DNA from: Achromobacter sp. MFA1 R4
Lineage (GTDB): Bacteria; Pseudomonadota; Gammaproteobacteria; Burkholderiales; Burkholderiaceae_B
DNA length: 64,000 nucleotides
Direction: 5' to 3'
Assembly: GCF_900156745.1 (NCBI RefSeq)
Contig: NZ_LT707065.1
Coordinates: 2,542,001-2,606,000 of the forward strand
Position 1 is the stretch's first letter; every line of letters begins with the position of its first letter. Both the position numbers and the translations under genes were made by a program. Below are positions 1 to 8,454 of the stretch, piece after piece. Below the pieces are notes generated by a model. It worked only from the letters and a program-made list of their open reading frames with translations, was not told the DNA's origin and made no database searches.

Positions 1-381
1 GCGGGCCACGTCGTCCAGGTCCGGGCCGTGCTCGCCGCCGTAGCAGACGGGGATGTCGACCTCGCGCCCGCCGGCGTCGCCGGTGGGAATGCCAGCGGCC
101 AGCAGCGCCTGGATCTGCTCGGAAAGCGCGGCGTAGGTGGGGCCTTCGCCGTGTCCGCCCGGCCGGTAATGCACCGCGACGGCAACGAAGGACGGCACCA
201 CGTCGGTCACGCCCGGCAGCCGCGCATCGCGCAGCTTGCGGGCGGCGGCCAGACAGGTGCGGCCGATGGCTGCGTCGATCTGGTCGCCGAAGGAGACGAT
301 CAGGCAGCGGTCACCCTGGGGCAGGATGCGCCAGCGGGTTTCGGCCGGAGAAAGGGGGACGGGATTGACGTTCAACGGCAC
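1..381 (-). CDS. pxpB: 5-oxoprolinase subunit PxpB (partial, N-terminal part)
   Basis: Subunit B of the ATP-dependent prokaryotic 5-oxoprolinase (PxpABC), which opens cyclic 5-oxoproline to glutamate in the cytoplasm; the same fold is called KipI or allophanate hydrolase subunit 1. The window holds the first 127 residues and the gene runs off the left edge. The reading includes RWRILPQGDRCLIVSFGD near the start and CYGGEHGPDLDDVA near the edge, both typical of this family, whose members are usually 220-240 residues long. The only start codon downstream of the in-frame stop at 400-402 is the GTG at 381-379. It lies 18 bp after the VOC gene on the same strand. pxpC and pxpA would be expected just outside the window. 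Confidence 0.85.
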   Translation of the reverse strand, partial: MPLNVNPVPLSPAETRWRILPQGDRCLIVSFGDQIDAAIGRTCLAAARKLRDARLPGVTDVVPSFVAVAVHYRPGGHGEGPTYAALSEQIQALLAAGIPTGDAGGREVDIPVCYGGEHGPDLDDVAR

Positions 382-399
382 GAAACCTGTAGTGACGGG

Positions 400-831
400 T
401 TACTTGGCGAACAACGAATCCATGTTCTTGAACGCCTTGAATTCCAGCGCATTGCCCGACGGATCCAGGAAGAACATGGTGGCCTGTTCGCCCACTTCGC
501 CCTTGAAACGGATGTAGGGCTCGATGACGAACTCGGTACCGGCGTCGGTCAGGCGCTTGGCCATGGCTTCCCATTGTTCCATGGAAAGCACGGCGCCGAA
601 ATGGCGCACGGGCACATTATGCGAATCCACGGCGCTGGTGGCCTTGTGGCCGCATTCGCTGGGCGCCAGGTGAGCCACGATCTGGTGGCCATAGAAATTG
701 AAGTCGATCCATTCGGGCGAGCTGCGGCCCTCGGGACAGCCCAGCTTTTCGCCGTAGAAGGCGCGGGCTTCGGCCAGGTCGCGGACGGGGAAGGCCAGGT
801 GGAACGGCGGCAGGTTGGTTTGAGCGGACAT
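400..831 (-). CDS. VOC (glyoxalase/bleomycin-resistance/dioxygenase) family protein
   Basis: Small cytoplasmic metal-binding enzyme of the vicinal-oxygen-chelate superfamily, 143 residues, one VOC module made of two beta-alpha-beta repeats. The first repeat starts [17 protein letters not shown] and the second ends in [18 protein letters not shown], where the final Glu is a usual metal ligand. I start at the ATG at 831-829 because GGAG lies 8 nt upstream and the fold begins soon after it; a longer in-frame reading to 915 adds only a non-conserved tail. Its substrate cannot be told from the sequence. It is divergent from a LysR regulator that probably controls it, and pxpB follows 18 bp downstream, so the two may be co-transcribed. 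Confidence 0.85.
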   Translation of the reverse strand: MSAQTNLPPFHLAFPVRDLAEARAFYGEKLGCPEGRSSPEWIDFNFYGHQIVAHLAPSECGHKATSAVDSHNVPVRHFGAVLSMEQWEAMAKRLTDAGTEFVIEPYIRFKGEVGEQATMFFLDPSGNALEFKAFKNMDSLFAK

Positions 832-915
832 GCAAGGCTCCGGGTCAGGCAAAAAGAAAAATGATCGTTCGGACGGCGCGCCGCCGCAAGCGCGGCGGCG
901 GTAGCACCAGGGCAT

Positions 916-943
916 AGTTTAGGTATTGTTTTTTTTATAGCAA
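916..943 (-). promoter_or_regulatory. Predicted sigma70 promoter of the VOC gene
   Basis: On the minus strand TTGCTA (943-938) and TAAACT (921-916) are separated by 16 bp. They lie inside the only AT-rich stretch between the two divergent genes. Downstream, before the ATG, the leader carries a GC-rich hairpin (about 880-889 with 894-903). This is a pattern match only. Confidence 0.45.
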
Positions 944-966
944 AACGATATTTTTCGAGTCTTAGC

Positions 967-981
967 ATCGAAAATTTTGAT
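967..981. promoter_or_regulatory. Candidate LysR-type operator (T-N11-A dyad)
   Basis: The sequence ATCG-AAAATTTT-GAT is an almost perfect palindrome and contains the T-N11-A spacing (T968, A980) expected of LysR-type binding sites. It sits right at the start of the LysR gene, between it and the divergent VOC gene, where an autoregulatory site would be expected. AT-rich dyads also arise by chance. Confidence 0.4.
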
Positions 982-982
982 C

Positions 983-1849
983 GTGATCAAGGAATTCAAG
1001 ACCTTTATCGCCGTGGCCCGGGACGGCACCTTTACGGGTGCCGGGGCGCAGCTCGGGTTGACGCAGTCGGCGGTCAGCGCCCAGATCAAGCGCCTGGAGG
1101 AATACCTGGGGGTGGAACTCTTCGACCGCGGGCCGCGGGCCGCGGTGTTGAACGCCCAGGGCCGGGAAATGCTGCCGCAGGCCGAAGAGCTGGTCGCCAT
1201 GGCCGAGCGCATGGCGGCGTCGGCGGGCGGGGGGCATGTCAGCGGGTTGCTGCGGATCGGGGCCATCGCCTCCGTGCAGCAGGATCTGCTGGTTCACGCG
1301 GTGGGTGAATTCCGGGCCGTCTATCCCGACGTGCGCGTGCGGATCGTGCCCGGGGTCTCGCTATCGCTGCTGGGCCAGGTGGACGCCGGCGAGGTGGATC
1401 TTGCCGTGCTGATCCGTCCGCCTTTCGCCTTGCCGCCGGAACTGGGCTGGCAGCCGCTGATGAGCGAGCCGGTGATGCTGGCGATGCCGGAATCCATGCC
1501 CGTCGCACCCTGGCGGGAATTGCTGGCGACCCAGCCCTTCATCCGCTACGACCGCGCGTCGTTCGGCGGCCGCGTCGTCGACATATTCCTGAAAAAGCAC
1601 CGCATCAATGTGCACGAGGCCGTGGAACTCGACGAGATCGAGGCCATCGCGGGCATGGTGCGTCATGGGCTGGGGGTCGCGCTGCTGCCGCGGTTGCGGC
1701 GGCTGGACATGACGGGGTTGCGGCTCCTGCCGCTGGGTGACCTGGCCTTCCATCGCGAAATTGGCATCATCGGCCGCATGCCCTTCGATCCGGGCAGCGT
1801 GCGCGACAAGATCGCGGAATGCCTGCTGCGCGCGGCTTCCGAGCCTTGA
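983..1849 (+). CDS. LysR family transcriptional regulator
   Basis: DNA-binding regulator of 288 residues. The N-terminal winged helix-turn-helix (KEFKTFIAVARDGTFTGAG, then LTQSAVSAQIKRLEEYLG) is followed by a linker helix and the LysR substrate-binding fold from about residue 90. Two starts are possible, TTG at 977 and GTG at 983. I prefer GTG because it is the commoner codon and keeps the dyad at 967-981 mostly outside the gene. No strong ribosome-binding site is visible for either. Being divergent from the VOC gene, it probably controls that gene and itself. The effector is unknown. Confidence 0.88.
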   Translation: MIKEFKTFIAVARDGTFTGAGAQLGLTQSAVSAQIKRLEEYLGVELFDRGPRAAVLNAQGREMLPQAEELVAMAERMAASAGGGHVSGLLRIGAIASVQQDLLVHAVGEFRAVYPDVRVRIVPGVSLSLLGQVDAGEVDLAVLIRPPFALPPELGWQPLMSEPVMLAMPESMPVAPWRELLATQPFIRYDRASFGGRVVDIFLKKHRINVHEAVELDEIEAIAGMVRHGLGVALLPRLRRLDMTGLRLLPLGDLAFHREIGIIGRMPFDPGSVRDKIAECLLRAASEP

Positions 1850-1880
1850 TGCGTCGCGCCGCAAGCCCGCCTGGGGCGTC

Positions 1881-1909
1881 AAAAGAAAAGGAGCCCCGAC
1901 CGGGGCTCC
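1881..1909 (-). terminator. Rho-independent terminator of serA
   Basis: Read on the minus strand, GGAGCCCC (1909-1902) pairs perfectly with GGGGCTCC (1897-1890) over a 4-nt loop and is followed directly by TTTTCTTTT. It lies 22 bp past the serA stop. The plus strand has an A-run on the entry side, so it may act weakly on the convergent LysR transcript as well. Confidence 0.8.
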
Positions 1910-1931
1910 CGTGCCGAAGGGGCGCCTGCCG

Positions 1932-3131
1932 TTACAGCCGGTCGCAGCGCACCGTGATCGGGTGATCGCGCAGGGCGGTCATCACGATGTCGTCCACCTG
2001 GCCTTCCACGTCGGTGATCACGTAGCCGATCTGGCCGCGCGTCTGCAGGGTCTGGCTGACGATGTTCAGGCCGTGCTGGGCCATCAGGTTGTCCAGCGCG
2101 CCCAGCGCGCCCGGCGCGTTGCGGTGCACATGCAGGATGCGCGTGCCGCCGGCCTGCTCCAGGAACGGCAGTTCGGGGAAGTTGACGGCGCCCTTGGTGG
2201 TGCCGGCCTGCAGGAAGCGCACGAGTTTCTCGGCCACTTCGCGGCCGATGTTCTCTTGCGATTCCTGCGTGCTGCCGCCGATGTGCGGGGTCAGGATGAC
2301 GTTGGGCATCCCGATGAGCGGGCTGGCCAGCGGCTCGTCCGGACCCTTGGGTTCGGTGGGGAACACGTCCAGCGCGGCGCCGGCCAGGTGCCCGGACTTC
2401 AGCGCCGCGTGCAGCGCGGCGATGTCCACGACCGTGCCGCGCGAAGCGTTGATCAGGATGGCGCCGCGACGCATGCGTGCGATGGTCTCGGCGTTCATGA
2501 TGTTTTCGGTGGACTTGCCGCCGGGCACATGCAGCGTGACGACGTCGGCCTGCTCCAGCAAGTCGTTCAGCGTGCCGGCGGGACGGGCATTGCCCAGCGG
2601 CAGCTTGGCTTCCACGTCGTGATAGATGACGCGCATGCCCAGGCTTTCGGCCAGGGTGCTGATCTGCGAGCCGATGTTGCCGTAGCCCACGATGCCCAGC
2701 GTCTTGCCGCGCGTTTCAAACGCGCCCGCGGCGCTCTTGTCCCAGTGGCCCAGGTGCACGCGCGCGTTCTTTTCCGGAATGCGGCGCAGCAGCAGGATGG
2801 CCTCGCCCAGCACCAGCTCGGCCACCGAGCGCGTGTTCGAAAACGGCGCGTTGAAAACCGGAATGCCGCGTTGCATGGCCGTATCCAGGTCCACCTGGTT
2901 CGTGCCGATGCAGAAGCACCCCACGACGCGCAAGTCGGGGTTGCCGGACAGCAGGGCGGCATCCAGGTGGGTGCGAGAACGGATCCCCGCCACCTGCACG
3001 CCGCGCAGGGCGTCGTGCAGTTGCGACGGCGGCAGGGCCGCGGCGTGCGTGACGATGTCGGTGTAGCCGGCTGCCTCGAAGACGGCGCGGGCGCTGGGAT
3101 GGATGTTCTCGAACAGGACGATTTTTGCCAT
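1932..3131 (-). CDS. serA: D-3-phosphoglycerate dehydrogenase
   Basis: First enzyme of serine biosynthesis, oxidising 3-phosphoglycerate to 3-phosphohydroxypyruvate with NAD. The 399 residues follow the E. coli-type layout: substrate domain, NAD-binding domain with GIVGYGNIGS at 147-155, catalytic Arg and His regions (INASRGT and LTPHIGGST), and a C-terminal ACT domain from about residue 325 (RILHVHRNAPGALGALDNLM) that in this family senses serine. The length is right for a SerA with a single ACT domain. It is a single gene with its own terminator and is convergent with the LysR gene. Confidence 0.95.
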   Translation of the reverse strand: MAKIVLFENIHPSARAVFEAAGYTDIVTHAAALPPSQLHDALRGVQVAGIRSRTHLDAALLSGNPDLRVVGCFCIGTNQVDLDTAMQRGIPVFNAPFSNTRSVAELVLGEAILLLRRIPEKNARVHLGHWDKSAAGAFETRGKTLGIVGYGNIGSQISTLAESLGMRVIYHDVEAKLPLGNARPAGTLNDLLEQADVVTLHVPGGKSTENIMNAETIARMRRGAILINASRGTVVDIAALHAALKSGHLAGAALDVFPTEPKGPDEPLASPLIGMPNVILTPHIGGSTQESQENIGREVAEKLVRFLQAGTTKGAVNFPELPFLEQAGGTRILHVHRNAPGALGALDNLMAQHGLNIVSQTLQTRGQIGYVITDVEGQVDDIVMTALRDHPITVRCDRL

Positions 3132-3237
3132 GACTGCCAGGGGGTGGGTGAGAAACGGTTTTATTTATTGTGGACCATTTCTGCTGCAGTGCGGCGAGTA
3201 GCCATTGAGGCGGTGTGGGTGAATTGTTTCATTGCAA

Positions 3238-3260
3238 GGGCGCGCGCGCTTGGCGCGCCC
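3238..3260 (-). terminator. Possible weak terminator after the DUF411 gene
   Basis: GGGCGCG (3238-3244) can pair with CGCGCCC (3254-3260), 17 bp past the DUF411 stop. On the minus strand the hairpin is followed by TTGCAATGAAACAATT, which is not a clean T-run, so this is a weak call. Confidence 0.3.
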
Positions 3261-3276
3261 GGCCCGCGCCCGCTGC

Positions 3277-3735
3277 CTAGCGGTACGCCTGGAACACCTT
3301 GGCCCCGCCGCGCTTGTCTACCAGCACGACATCGTGCGGCGTCTTGCGGCCGCCGTATTCCGGGCCGTCCATGCCCGGCGAGCCCAACGGCATCCCGAGC
3401 GCGGCAAGGCCCGCGGCGTCCGGCTTTTCCCGCAGCAGCCGGCGCACGTCGCTGGCCGGCACGTGGCCTTCGACGGCGTAGCCGTCCACCATCGCGGTGT
3501 GGCACGACCCATAGTCCGCCATGCCCGCATTGCGGCGGATGGGGCCGGTGTCGTCGACGTCATGCGTGATCACGGCAAAGCCGTTGTCGCGCATGTGCTG
3601 GACCCAGTCTTCGCAGCAGCCGCAGGTTGGCGTTTTCCAGACCTCTACCTTGACCGGCGTTTGCGCGGCCAGGATGGCGGGGGCGCACAGGGCCGCGGCG
3701 ATGACGAGGCGGCGTGTAAGGCGGGAAACGTTCAT
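3277..3735 (-). CDS. DUF411 domain periplasmic metal-binding protein
   Basis: Exported 152-residue protein of the DUF411 family, often found with copper and silver resistance genes. A signal peptide (MNVSRLTRRL, then a hydrophobic run ending LAAQ) precedes a thioredoxin-like core with TPTCGCCEDW, giving Cys38, Cys40 and Cys41 as likely metal ligands. SCHTAMVDGYAVEGHVPA in the middle is the family signature. It is the last gene of the copper cluster, 44 bp after copB on the same strand. A role in periplasmic copper binding is inferred from family and position. Confidence 0.85.
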   Translation of the reverse strand: MNVSRLTRRLVIAAALCAPAILAAQTPVKVEVWKTPTCGCCEDWVQHMRDNGFAVITHDVDDTGPIRRNAGMADYGSCHTAMVDGYAVEGHVPASDVRRLLREKPDAAGLAALGMPLGSPGMDGPEYGGRKTPHDVVLVDKRGGAKVFQAYR

Positions 3736-3779
3736 GATGCTCCGTGCAATGCGTGAGGTTGTCCGTGGGGCCGCGCCGG

Positions 3780-4709
3780 TCAGAACCAGAAGCGCACGCC
3801 CGCCATGACGGCGGCCTGGGACCGGCTTTCGCCCGCGTCCGCCGCGTAGCCTGCAGTCTGGCCGAACTTGCGTTCAAAGGATACGCCAACATATGGCGCG
3901 AATTCCCGGGTGACCTCGTAGCGCAGGCGCAGCGAGAACGAGCCGGCCGAAAGACCGGCGCCGACGCCACGGTCCGGATCGTCCTTGCCGTAGAGGCTGG
4001 CCTCCAGTTCGGGGGTGAGGATCAGCCGCTGGGTCAGCAGCAGGTCGTATTCGGCTTTCAGCGCCAGCGCGCTGCGGCCCGACGGACCCGCGTAGGCGGT
4101 GGCCTGCAGTTCGATGTCGTAGGGCAGCACGCCTTCGATGCCGATGGCGGCCCAGTTGCGCTTGGGGCCCGCGCCGATGTCGCGGCGCGCACCCAGCTGC
4201 AGGTCCCAGAACGGCGACACGGCATGGCTCCAGAACGCCTCGACCTTGCCGTCCGAGCCGCCGCCGCTTTCGCGTTCGCCCTCGCTCTTGAGCAGCAGGC
4301 GGTCCGTGGCGGTGCCGAACCAGAAGCGGCCATCCCACTCCAGGGCGTTGTGTCCGTCGCGATTGCGCGATGCGCCGAACTTGTCGAACACGACCTGCCA
4401 CGTCGGCGCGTTGTCCATCATGTGCGGATGGATGCCATAGCTGTCGTAGCCGCGCTCGCCCGCGCCGTCGCTGGCGGGCAGGCTGCCGACGGGCGGGGCG
4501 GCGGACGACCCGTCCGGGTCCGCCGGGCCATGGTCCATGCCGGCGTGTTCAGGTGGCGCGGGGGCGGGCGGCGCGGCGTGGTTCATCGCGCCGTGATCCA
4601 TGCCGGCGTGGTCGGCCGCGCTCGGCTGCGCCCAGGAGGCGGGACCGGTCAGCGCGATGGCGATGGCGCACGCGGCCAGCGGGATATGCCTGGATTTGAG
4701 GGGTTTCAT
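3780..4709 (-). CDS. copB: Copper resistance outer-membrane protein CopB
   Basis: Outer-membrane protein of 309 residues working with CopA in copper resistance. It has a signal peptide (cut near SWAQ), a His/Met-rich segment with repeated MDHG units (residues about 35-65) suited to binding Cu(I), and a C-terminal beta-barrel ending in the aromatic VRFWF typical of outer-membrane proteins. YDSYGIHPHMMDNAP and WDGRFWFGTATDRL are conserved CopB blocks. It starts 3 bp after the copA stop, so translation is probably coupled. Confidence 0.95.
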   Translation of the reverse strand: MKPLKSRHIPLAACAIAIALTGPASWAQPSAADHAGMDHGAMNHAAPPAPAPPEHAGMDHGPADPDGSSAAPPVGSLPASDGAGERGYDSYGIHPHMMDNAPTWQVVFDKFGASRNRDGHNALEWDGRFWFGTATDRLLLKSEGERESGGGSDGKVEAFWSHAVSPFWDLQLGARRDIGAGPKRNWAAIGIEGVLPYDIELQATAYAGPSGRSALALKAEYDLLLTQRLILTPELEASLYGKDDPDRGVGAGLSAGSFSLRLRYEVTREFAPYVGVSFERKFGQTAGYAADAGESRSQAAVMAGVRFWF

Positions 4710-4712
4710 CGA

Positions 4713-6491
4713 TTACTCCACCACGACCGCCCTGAACATGCCGGCCTCCATGTGGTACAGCAGGTGGCAGTGGTAGGCCCAGTTGCCGCGCGCATCGGCG
4801 CTCACGCGATAGCTGATGCGCTGCGCCGGGTTGAGCGAGATCGTGTGCTTGCGCACCTGGAAGGCGCCGTCGGGCGATTCCAGGTCGCTCCACAGCCCGT
4901 GCAGGTGGATGGGGTGCGTCATCATCGTGTCGTTGACCAGCACGAAGCGCACGCGCTCGCCGTAGCGCAGCACGATGGGCCGGGCGTCCGAGAACTTCAC
5001 GCCATTGAACGACCACATGTAGCGTTCCATGTTGCCCGTCAGGTGCAGCTCGATCTCGCGCGACGGCGGGCGATTGTCGTCCGGCTCGCGCACCGAGCGC
5101 AGGTCCGCATAGGTCAGCACGCGGCGGCCGTTGTCGCGCAGGCCGACGCCGGGATCGTCCAGCCGGGTCGAGACCACGTCGGGCAGCATGGCATTGCCTA
5201 CGCCGCGCTCGGCGGGGTAGGGGTGCCGGACCTCGACCATGCCGCCCTGGTCCGCGCCGGCGCCATGGACGTTCGCGTGTTCCATGCCGGGCATCGCGCC
5301 GTGGCTCGCGGCCTCGCCGGCGGCGACGTGCGCGGCGTCCTTGCCCGGCGCGCCGTGTTCCGCGCCCGTGCCATGCGCCATGCCCATGTCCATCATGCCC
5401 AGGCGCTGGACCGGATCCAGCGCCGGGACGTCGGCCTGCATGCCAGTCCGGGGCGCCAGCGTGGCGCGTGCGTAGCCGGAGCGGTCCATGGCCTGCGAAA
5501 AGATCGTATAGGCGCGGTCTTCCCGGGGTTCGACGATTACGTCATAGGTTTCCGCGACGCCGATGCGGAATTCCTCGATCTCCACCGGCCGCACGTCCTG
5601 CCCGTCGGCGGCCACGACCGTCATCTTCAGGCCGGGGATGCGCACGTCGAAGTACGTCATTGCCGAACCATTGATGAATCGCAGCCGCACGCGTTCGCCC
5701 GGCTTGAAGAGGCCCGTCCAGTTGCCCGCCGGCGTGGCGCCATTGGTGAGGTAGGTGTAGGTCGCGCCGGACACGTCCGCCAGGTCCGTCGGGTCCATGC
5801 GCATCTGTTCCCACATCAGGCGTTCAGCCAGCGCGCCGCGCCAGCCCTGTTCGCGCGCGTCGGCGGCCAGGCTCTGCACGGTGGGCTGGATGCGGTTGTA
5901 GTAGGCCGGCATGACCTTCAGCTTGTTGAACACGCGCATCGGATCTTCGTCCGTCCAGTCCGACAGCAGCACCGTGTAGTCGCGGTCAGCGGCGATCGGA
6001 TCGCGGCGGCGCGGGTCGATGACGATGGCGCCGTACAGGCCGGTCTGCTCCTGGAATCCCGAGTGGCTGTGATACCAGTAGGTGCCGCTCTGGCGCACGT
6101 CGAAGCGGTAGGTGAAGGTCTGGCCGGGATCGATGCCGGGAAAGCTCATGCCTGGCACGCCGTCCATGCCCGTGGGCAGGAGGATGCCGTGCCAGTGGAT
6201 CGACGTCTGTTCGCGCAGCCGGTTGGTGACATGCAGGGTCACCGTGTCGCCTTCGCGCCAGCGCAGCAGCGGCGCGGGAAGCTGCCCATTGACCGTGGTG
6301 GCGATGCGCGCGGCGCCCGTGAAATTCACCGGGGTCTCGCCGATGTCCAGGTGGAATTCGGTGCCGCGCAGTTCCTGGGGCGGCGGGGGCGAGGCCAGGG
6401 CCGACCGCCAGCCGCCCAGCGCGGCCAGCGCGCCGCCAGCGGCCAGCCCATGCACGAAGCGCCGGCGCGAGGGAAGAGAGAGCGCCGTCAT
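4713..6491 (-). CDS. copA: Multicopper oxidase CopA (copper resistance)
   Basis: Periplasmic multicopper oxidase of 592 residues that oxidises and binds copper. It has a twin-arginine signal (SRRRFVHGL at 8-16) and all four copper motifs: HWHG (99-102), HSHSGF (141-146), HPIHLHG (about 533-539) and HCHLLYHMEAGM (574-585). Between about 370 and 420 is a Met/His-rich insert (repeats such as MGMAH, MPGMEH) typical of the CopA/PcoA type and probably extra Cu(I) sites. It lies 1 bp after the cupredoxin gene and 3 bp before copB. It is not the P-type ATPase also called CopA. Confidence 0.95.
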   Translation of the reverse strand: MTALSLPSRRRFVHGLAAGGALAALGGWRSALASPPPPQELRGTEFHLDIGETPVNFTGAARIATTVNGQLPAPLLRWREGDTVTLHVTNRLREQTSIHWHGILLPTGMDGVPGMSFPGIDPGQTFTYRFDVRQSGTYWYHSHSGFQEQTGLYGAIVIDPRRRDPIAADRDYTVLLSDWTDEDPMRVFNKLKVMPAYYNRIQPTVQSLAADAREQGWRGALAERLMWEQMRMDPTDLADVSGATYTYLTNGATPAGNWTGLFKPGERVRLRFINGSAMTYFDVRIPGLKMTVVAADGQDVRPVEIEEFRIGVAETYDVIVEPREDRAYTIFSQAMDRSGYARATLAPRTGMQADVPALDPVQRLGMMDMGMAHGTGAEHGAPGKDAAHVAAGEAASHGAMPGMEHANVHGAGADQGGMVEVRHPYPAERGVGNAMLPDVVSTRLDDPGVGLRDNGRRVLTYADLRSVREPDDNRPPSREIELHLTGNMERYMWSFNGVKFSDARPIVLRYGERVRFVLVNDTMMTHPIHLHGLWSDLESPDGAFQVRKHTISLNPAQRISYRVSADARGNWAYHCHLLYHMEAGMFRAVVVE

Positions 6492-6492
6492 G

Positions 6493-6984
6493 TCACAGCA
6501 CCGAGACCGAACCCTTCATGCCCGCGGCGTAGTGGCCGGGCTCCAGGCAGCCGAACGACACCTTGCCGGCCTTGTCGAAGCGCCACACGATCTGGCCGCT
6601 TTTGCCGGCGTCGAGCGAGATGGCGTTGGCCTCCTCGTGCCGCATGCCGGGATCCTTCATCATCATGGCGTAGTGCGCCTTCAGGTCGGCGTCAGTGCCC
6701 AGCACGAGCTCGTGGCGGATCTTGCCGCTGTTGCGCACGTTCAGGCGCACGGTCTCGCCGGCCTTGACGTCGATGCTGGCGGGCGAAAAGCGCATGGCGT
6801 CGGACATGTCGATGTCGATGGTGCGCGTGACGCGGGCGGGGTCGCCCGGCTTGCCGATGGGGCCGGCGGCGGCCGGCATGGCGTGGCCCTCATGGCCAGG
6901 GGCGTGGCCGCCGGCGGCGAGGGCGGCGCCGGACAGGGCCAGCGCCAGGGCAACGAGCGGGGTGCGTAGCAGAGTGCCTTTCAC
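6493..6984 (-). CDS. Periplasmic cupredoxin (CopI-like copper-binding protein)
   Basis: Small periplasmic blue-copper-type protein, 163 residues. A signal peptide and a His-rich stretch (GGHAPGHEGHAMP) come first. A cupredoxin domain follows with an early His (KIRHELVLG) and a C-terminal loop FGCLEPGHYAAGM carrying the Cys, His and Met ligands. The start is GTG at 6984 with AAAGGA upstream. It is the first structural gene of the copper operon, downstream of a putative CopR box. A role in copper tolerance or delivery to CopA is inferred from position. Confidence 0.88.
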   Translation of the reverse strand: MKGTLLRTPLVALALALSGAALAAGGHAPGHEGHAMPAAAGPIGKPGDPARVTRTIDIDMSDAMRFSPASIDVKAGETVRLNVRNSGKIRHELVLGTDADLKAHYAMMMKDPGMRHEEANAISLDAGKSGQIVWRFDKAGKVSFGCLEPGHYAAGMKGSVSVL

Positions 6985-7052
6985 GAGAATCCTTTCGGTG
7001 TGACCGTGATGGCACTCTACGCGGGCGCGGGTGACCCGATCCTGTCCCGCAG

Positions 7053-7068
7053 ATTACGTTTTTGTCAT
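7053..7068 (-). promoter_or_regulatory. Putative CopR box upstream of the cupredoxin-copA-copB operon
   Basis: On the minus strand ATGACA-AAAA-CGTAAT is an imperfect inverted repeat resembling the TGACA/TTACA half-sites bound by CusR/CopR-type regulators. It ends 68 bp before the cupredoxin start and covers the TAA stop codon of copS. Binding is not shown. Confidence 0.5.
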
Positions 7069-8454
7069 GTTCGCGCAAGCGCCGGGCAGGTCGGCGCTTC
7101 GGAGCGTGATGCCGACCACGGTGCCGGACGCGTCGGACCTCGCATCGGCCTCGCCGCCGTGCATGCGCGCGATCGCACGCACGATGGCCAGACCCAGCCC
7201 GTGGCCTTCGCTGCGAGGCGCGCGCGCCTGGCCGGTCCGGAAGAAGCGGTCGAAAATGCGCGGCAGGTCGGCGGCCGGGATGGGCGGGCCGGGATTGCGC
7301 ACCTCCACGCGCGCGCCCGCGTCCAAGGGCGAGCACGCCAGCACGATCTCGCCGCCCCGTGGCGTGGCCTTGATCGCGTTCGAGATCAGGTTGGCGAGCG
7401 CGCGGCGCACCAGCCCGCGATTGGCGGCCACGGTGGCATCGCCCTCGCAGCGCAGCCGCACGCCGTGTTCCTCCAGCGTGGCGTCGTAGTATTCCGCCAC
7501 GCGCCGCGACTCGGCGGCCAGCGACACGGAAGCCAGATCGGCGGCGCGCTCGCCGCGGTCGGCGCGGGCCAGGAACAGCATGTCGTTGACCAGGGTCTTC
7601 AGGTCTTCCAGTTCTTCCAGATTGGATTCCAGCGCGTCGCGCAGCGCCGCGGCATCGCGCGGCGAGGACAGCATGACCTGCGTGCCGTTGATGAGTGTCG
7701 CCAGCGGCGTGCGCAGTTCGTGCGCCACGTCCGCGTTGAAGCCCTCCATCTGCTGGTATGCCGCTTGCAGCCGGTCCAGCGTGCGGTTGAAGGAGCGCAC
7801 CAGTTCGTGCAGCTCGCGGTCGGTGTCTGCCAGCGGCAGGCGGCGGGCCAGGTTGTCCGGTTGGATGGCGGCCGCCTGCTCGGACAGCCTGCGCGCCGGG
7901 GACATGCTGCGCCGCACGGCCCAGGCGGCCAGCACGACGGTGGCGCCGACCCACAGTGCGCAGATCAGGACCAGCGCGGTGCCGTAGGCGTAGAGAAACT
8001 GCGAACTGGTGCGCGTGCTGACCGCCACGGTCAGTTGCCCGCCGGGCAGGATGCGGTCGTTCATGGCGACGCGCAACCCGCGCATGCGGCCGCCGTCGGG
8101 CGCCTGCAGCAGGACCTGGCGGCCGTCCGTGGTCTCCAGCGTTTCGGGGGCGGCGCCGCCGTACACCACCTTGCCCTGGGCGTCCTCGATCCAGATGCCC
8201 AGTTGCGCCTGTCCCGCGCGCATCTGGTCGAAGGTGGCGGCCAGGTCGTTCAGGCCGCTGGCGCTGTTCTGCATGTCGATCAGGTGGTCGATCAGCTCGA
8301 GCTTGCCGCTGACCTCGGTGATCTCCTGGCGTTCGACTTCGCGCTTGAGCGCCCAGAACAGCGTCGCGCCGGCCAGGCTGGACACGAGCAGGGCGATGGC
8401 GCCCAGCAGCACGGTCAGCCGCGCCTGCATCGAGCGCATGCGTGGCCGCTTCAC
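7054..8454 (-). CDS. copS: Copper-responsive sensor histidine kinase (CusS/CopS family)
   Basis: Inner-membrane sensor kinase of 466 residues, partner of the adjacent CopR. Transmembrane segments lie at about 10-32 and 165-185 and enclose a periplasmic sensor of about 130 residues. HAMP follows, then the phospho-acceptor His245 in [10 protein letters not shown], the N box [11 protein letters not shown] and the ATP-lid GHGLGLAI. It matches the heavy-metal sensor kinase family (CusS, CopS, IrlS). The GTG start overlaps the copR stop by 4 bp (GTGA). The metal is inferred to be copper from the neighbouring genes. Confidence 0.88.
   Translation of the reverse strand: MKRPRMRSMQARLTVLLGAIALLVSSLAGATLFWALKREVERQEITEVSGKLELIDHLIDMQNSASGLNDLAATFDQMRAGQAQLGIWIEDAQGKVVYGGAAPETLETTDGRQVLLQAPDGGRMRGLRVAMNDRILPGGQLTVAVSTRTSSQFLYAYGTALVLICALWVGATVVLAAWAVRRSMSPARRLSEQAAAIQPDNLARRLPLADTDRELHELVRSFNRTLDRLQAAYQQMEGFNADVAHELRTPLATLINGTQVMLSSPRDAAALRDALESNLEELEDLKTLVNDMLFLARADRGERAADLASVSLAAESRRVAEYYDATLEEHGVRLRCEGDATVAANRGLVRRALANLISNAIKATPRGGEIVLACSPLDAGARVEVRNPGPPIPAADLPRIFDRFFRTGQARAPRSEGHGLGLAIVRAIARMHGGEADARSDASGTVVGITLRSADLPGACANMTKT

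Noticed and set aside
28..864. Long open frame opposite pxpB and the VOC gene
   Set aside because: Antisense shadow of two recognisable genes; its translation is Gly/Arg/His-rich without any family feature, as expected from high GC.
3744..6767. Very long plus-strand open frame of about 1000 codons opposite copB, copA and the cupredoxin gene
   Set aside because: The minus strand encodes three proteins with full copper motifs; the opposite frame has no domain and is open only because of codon bias.
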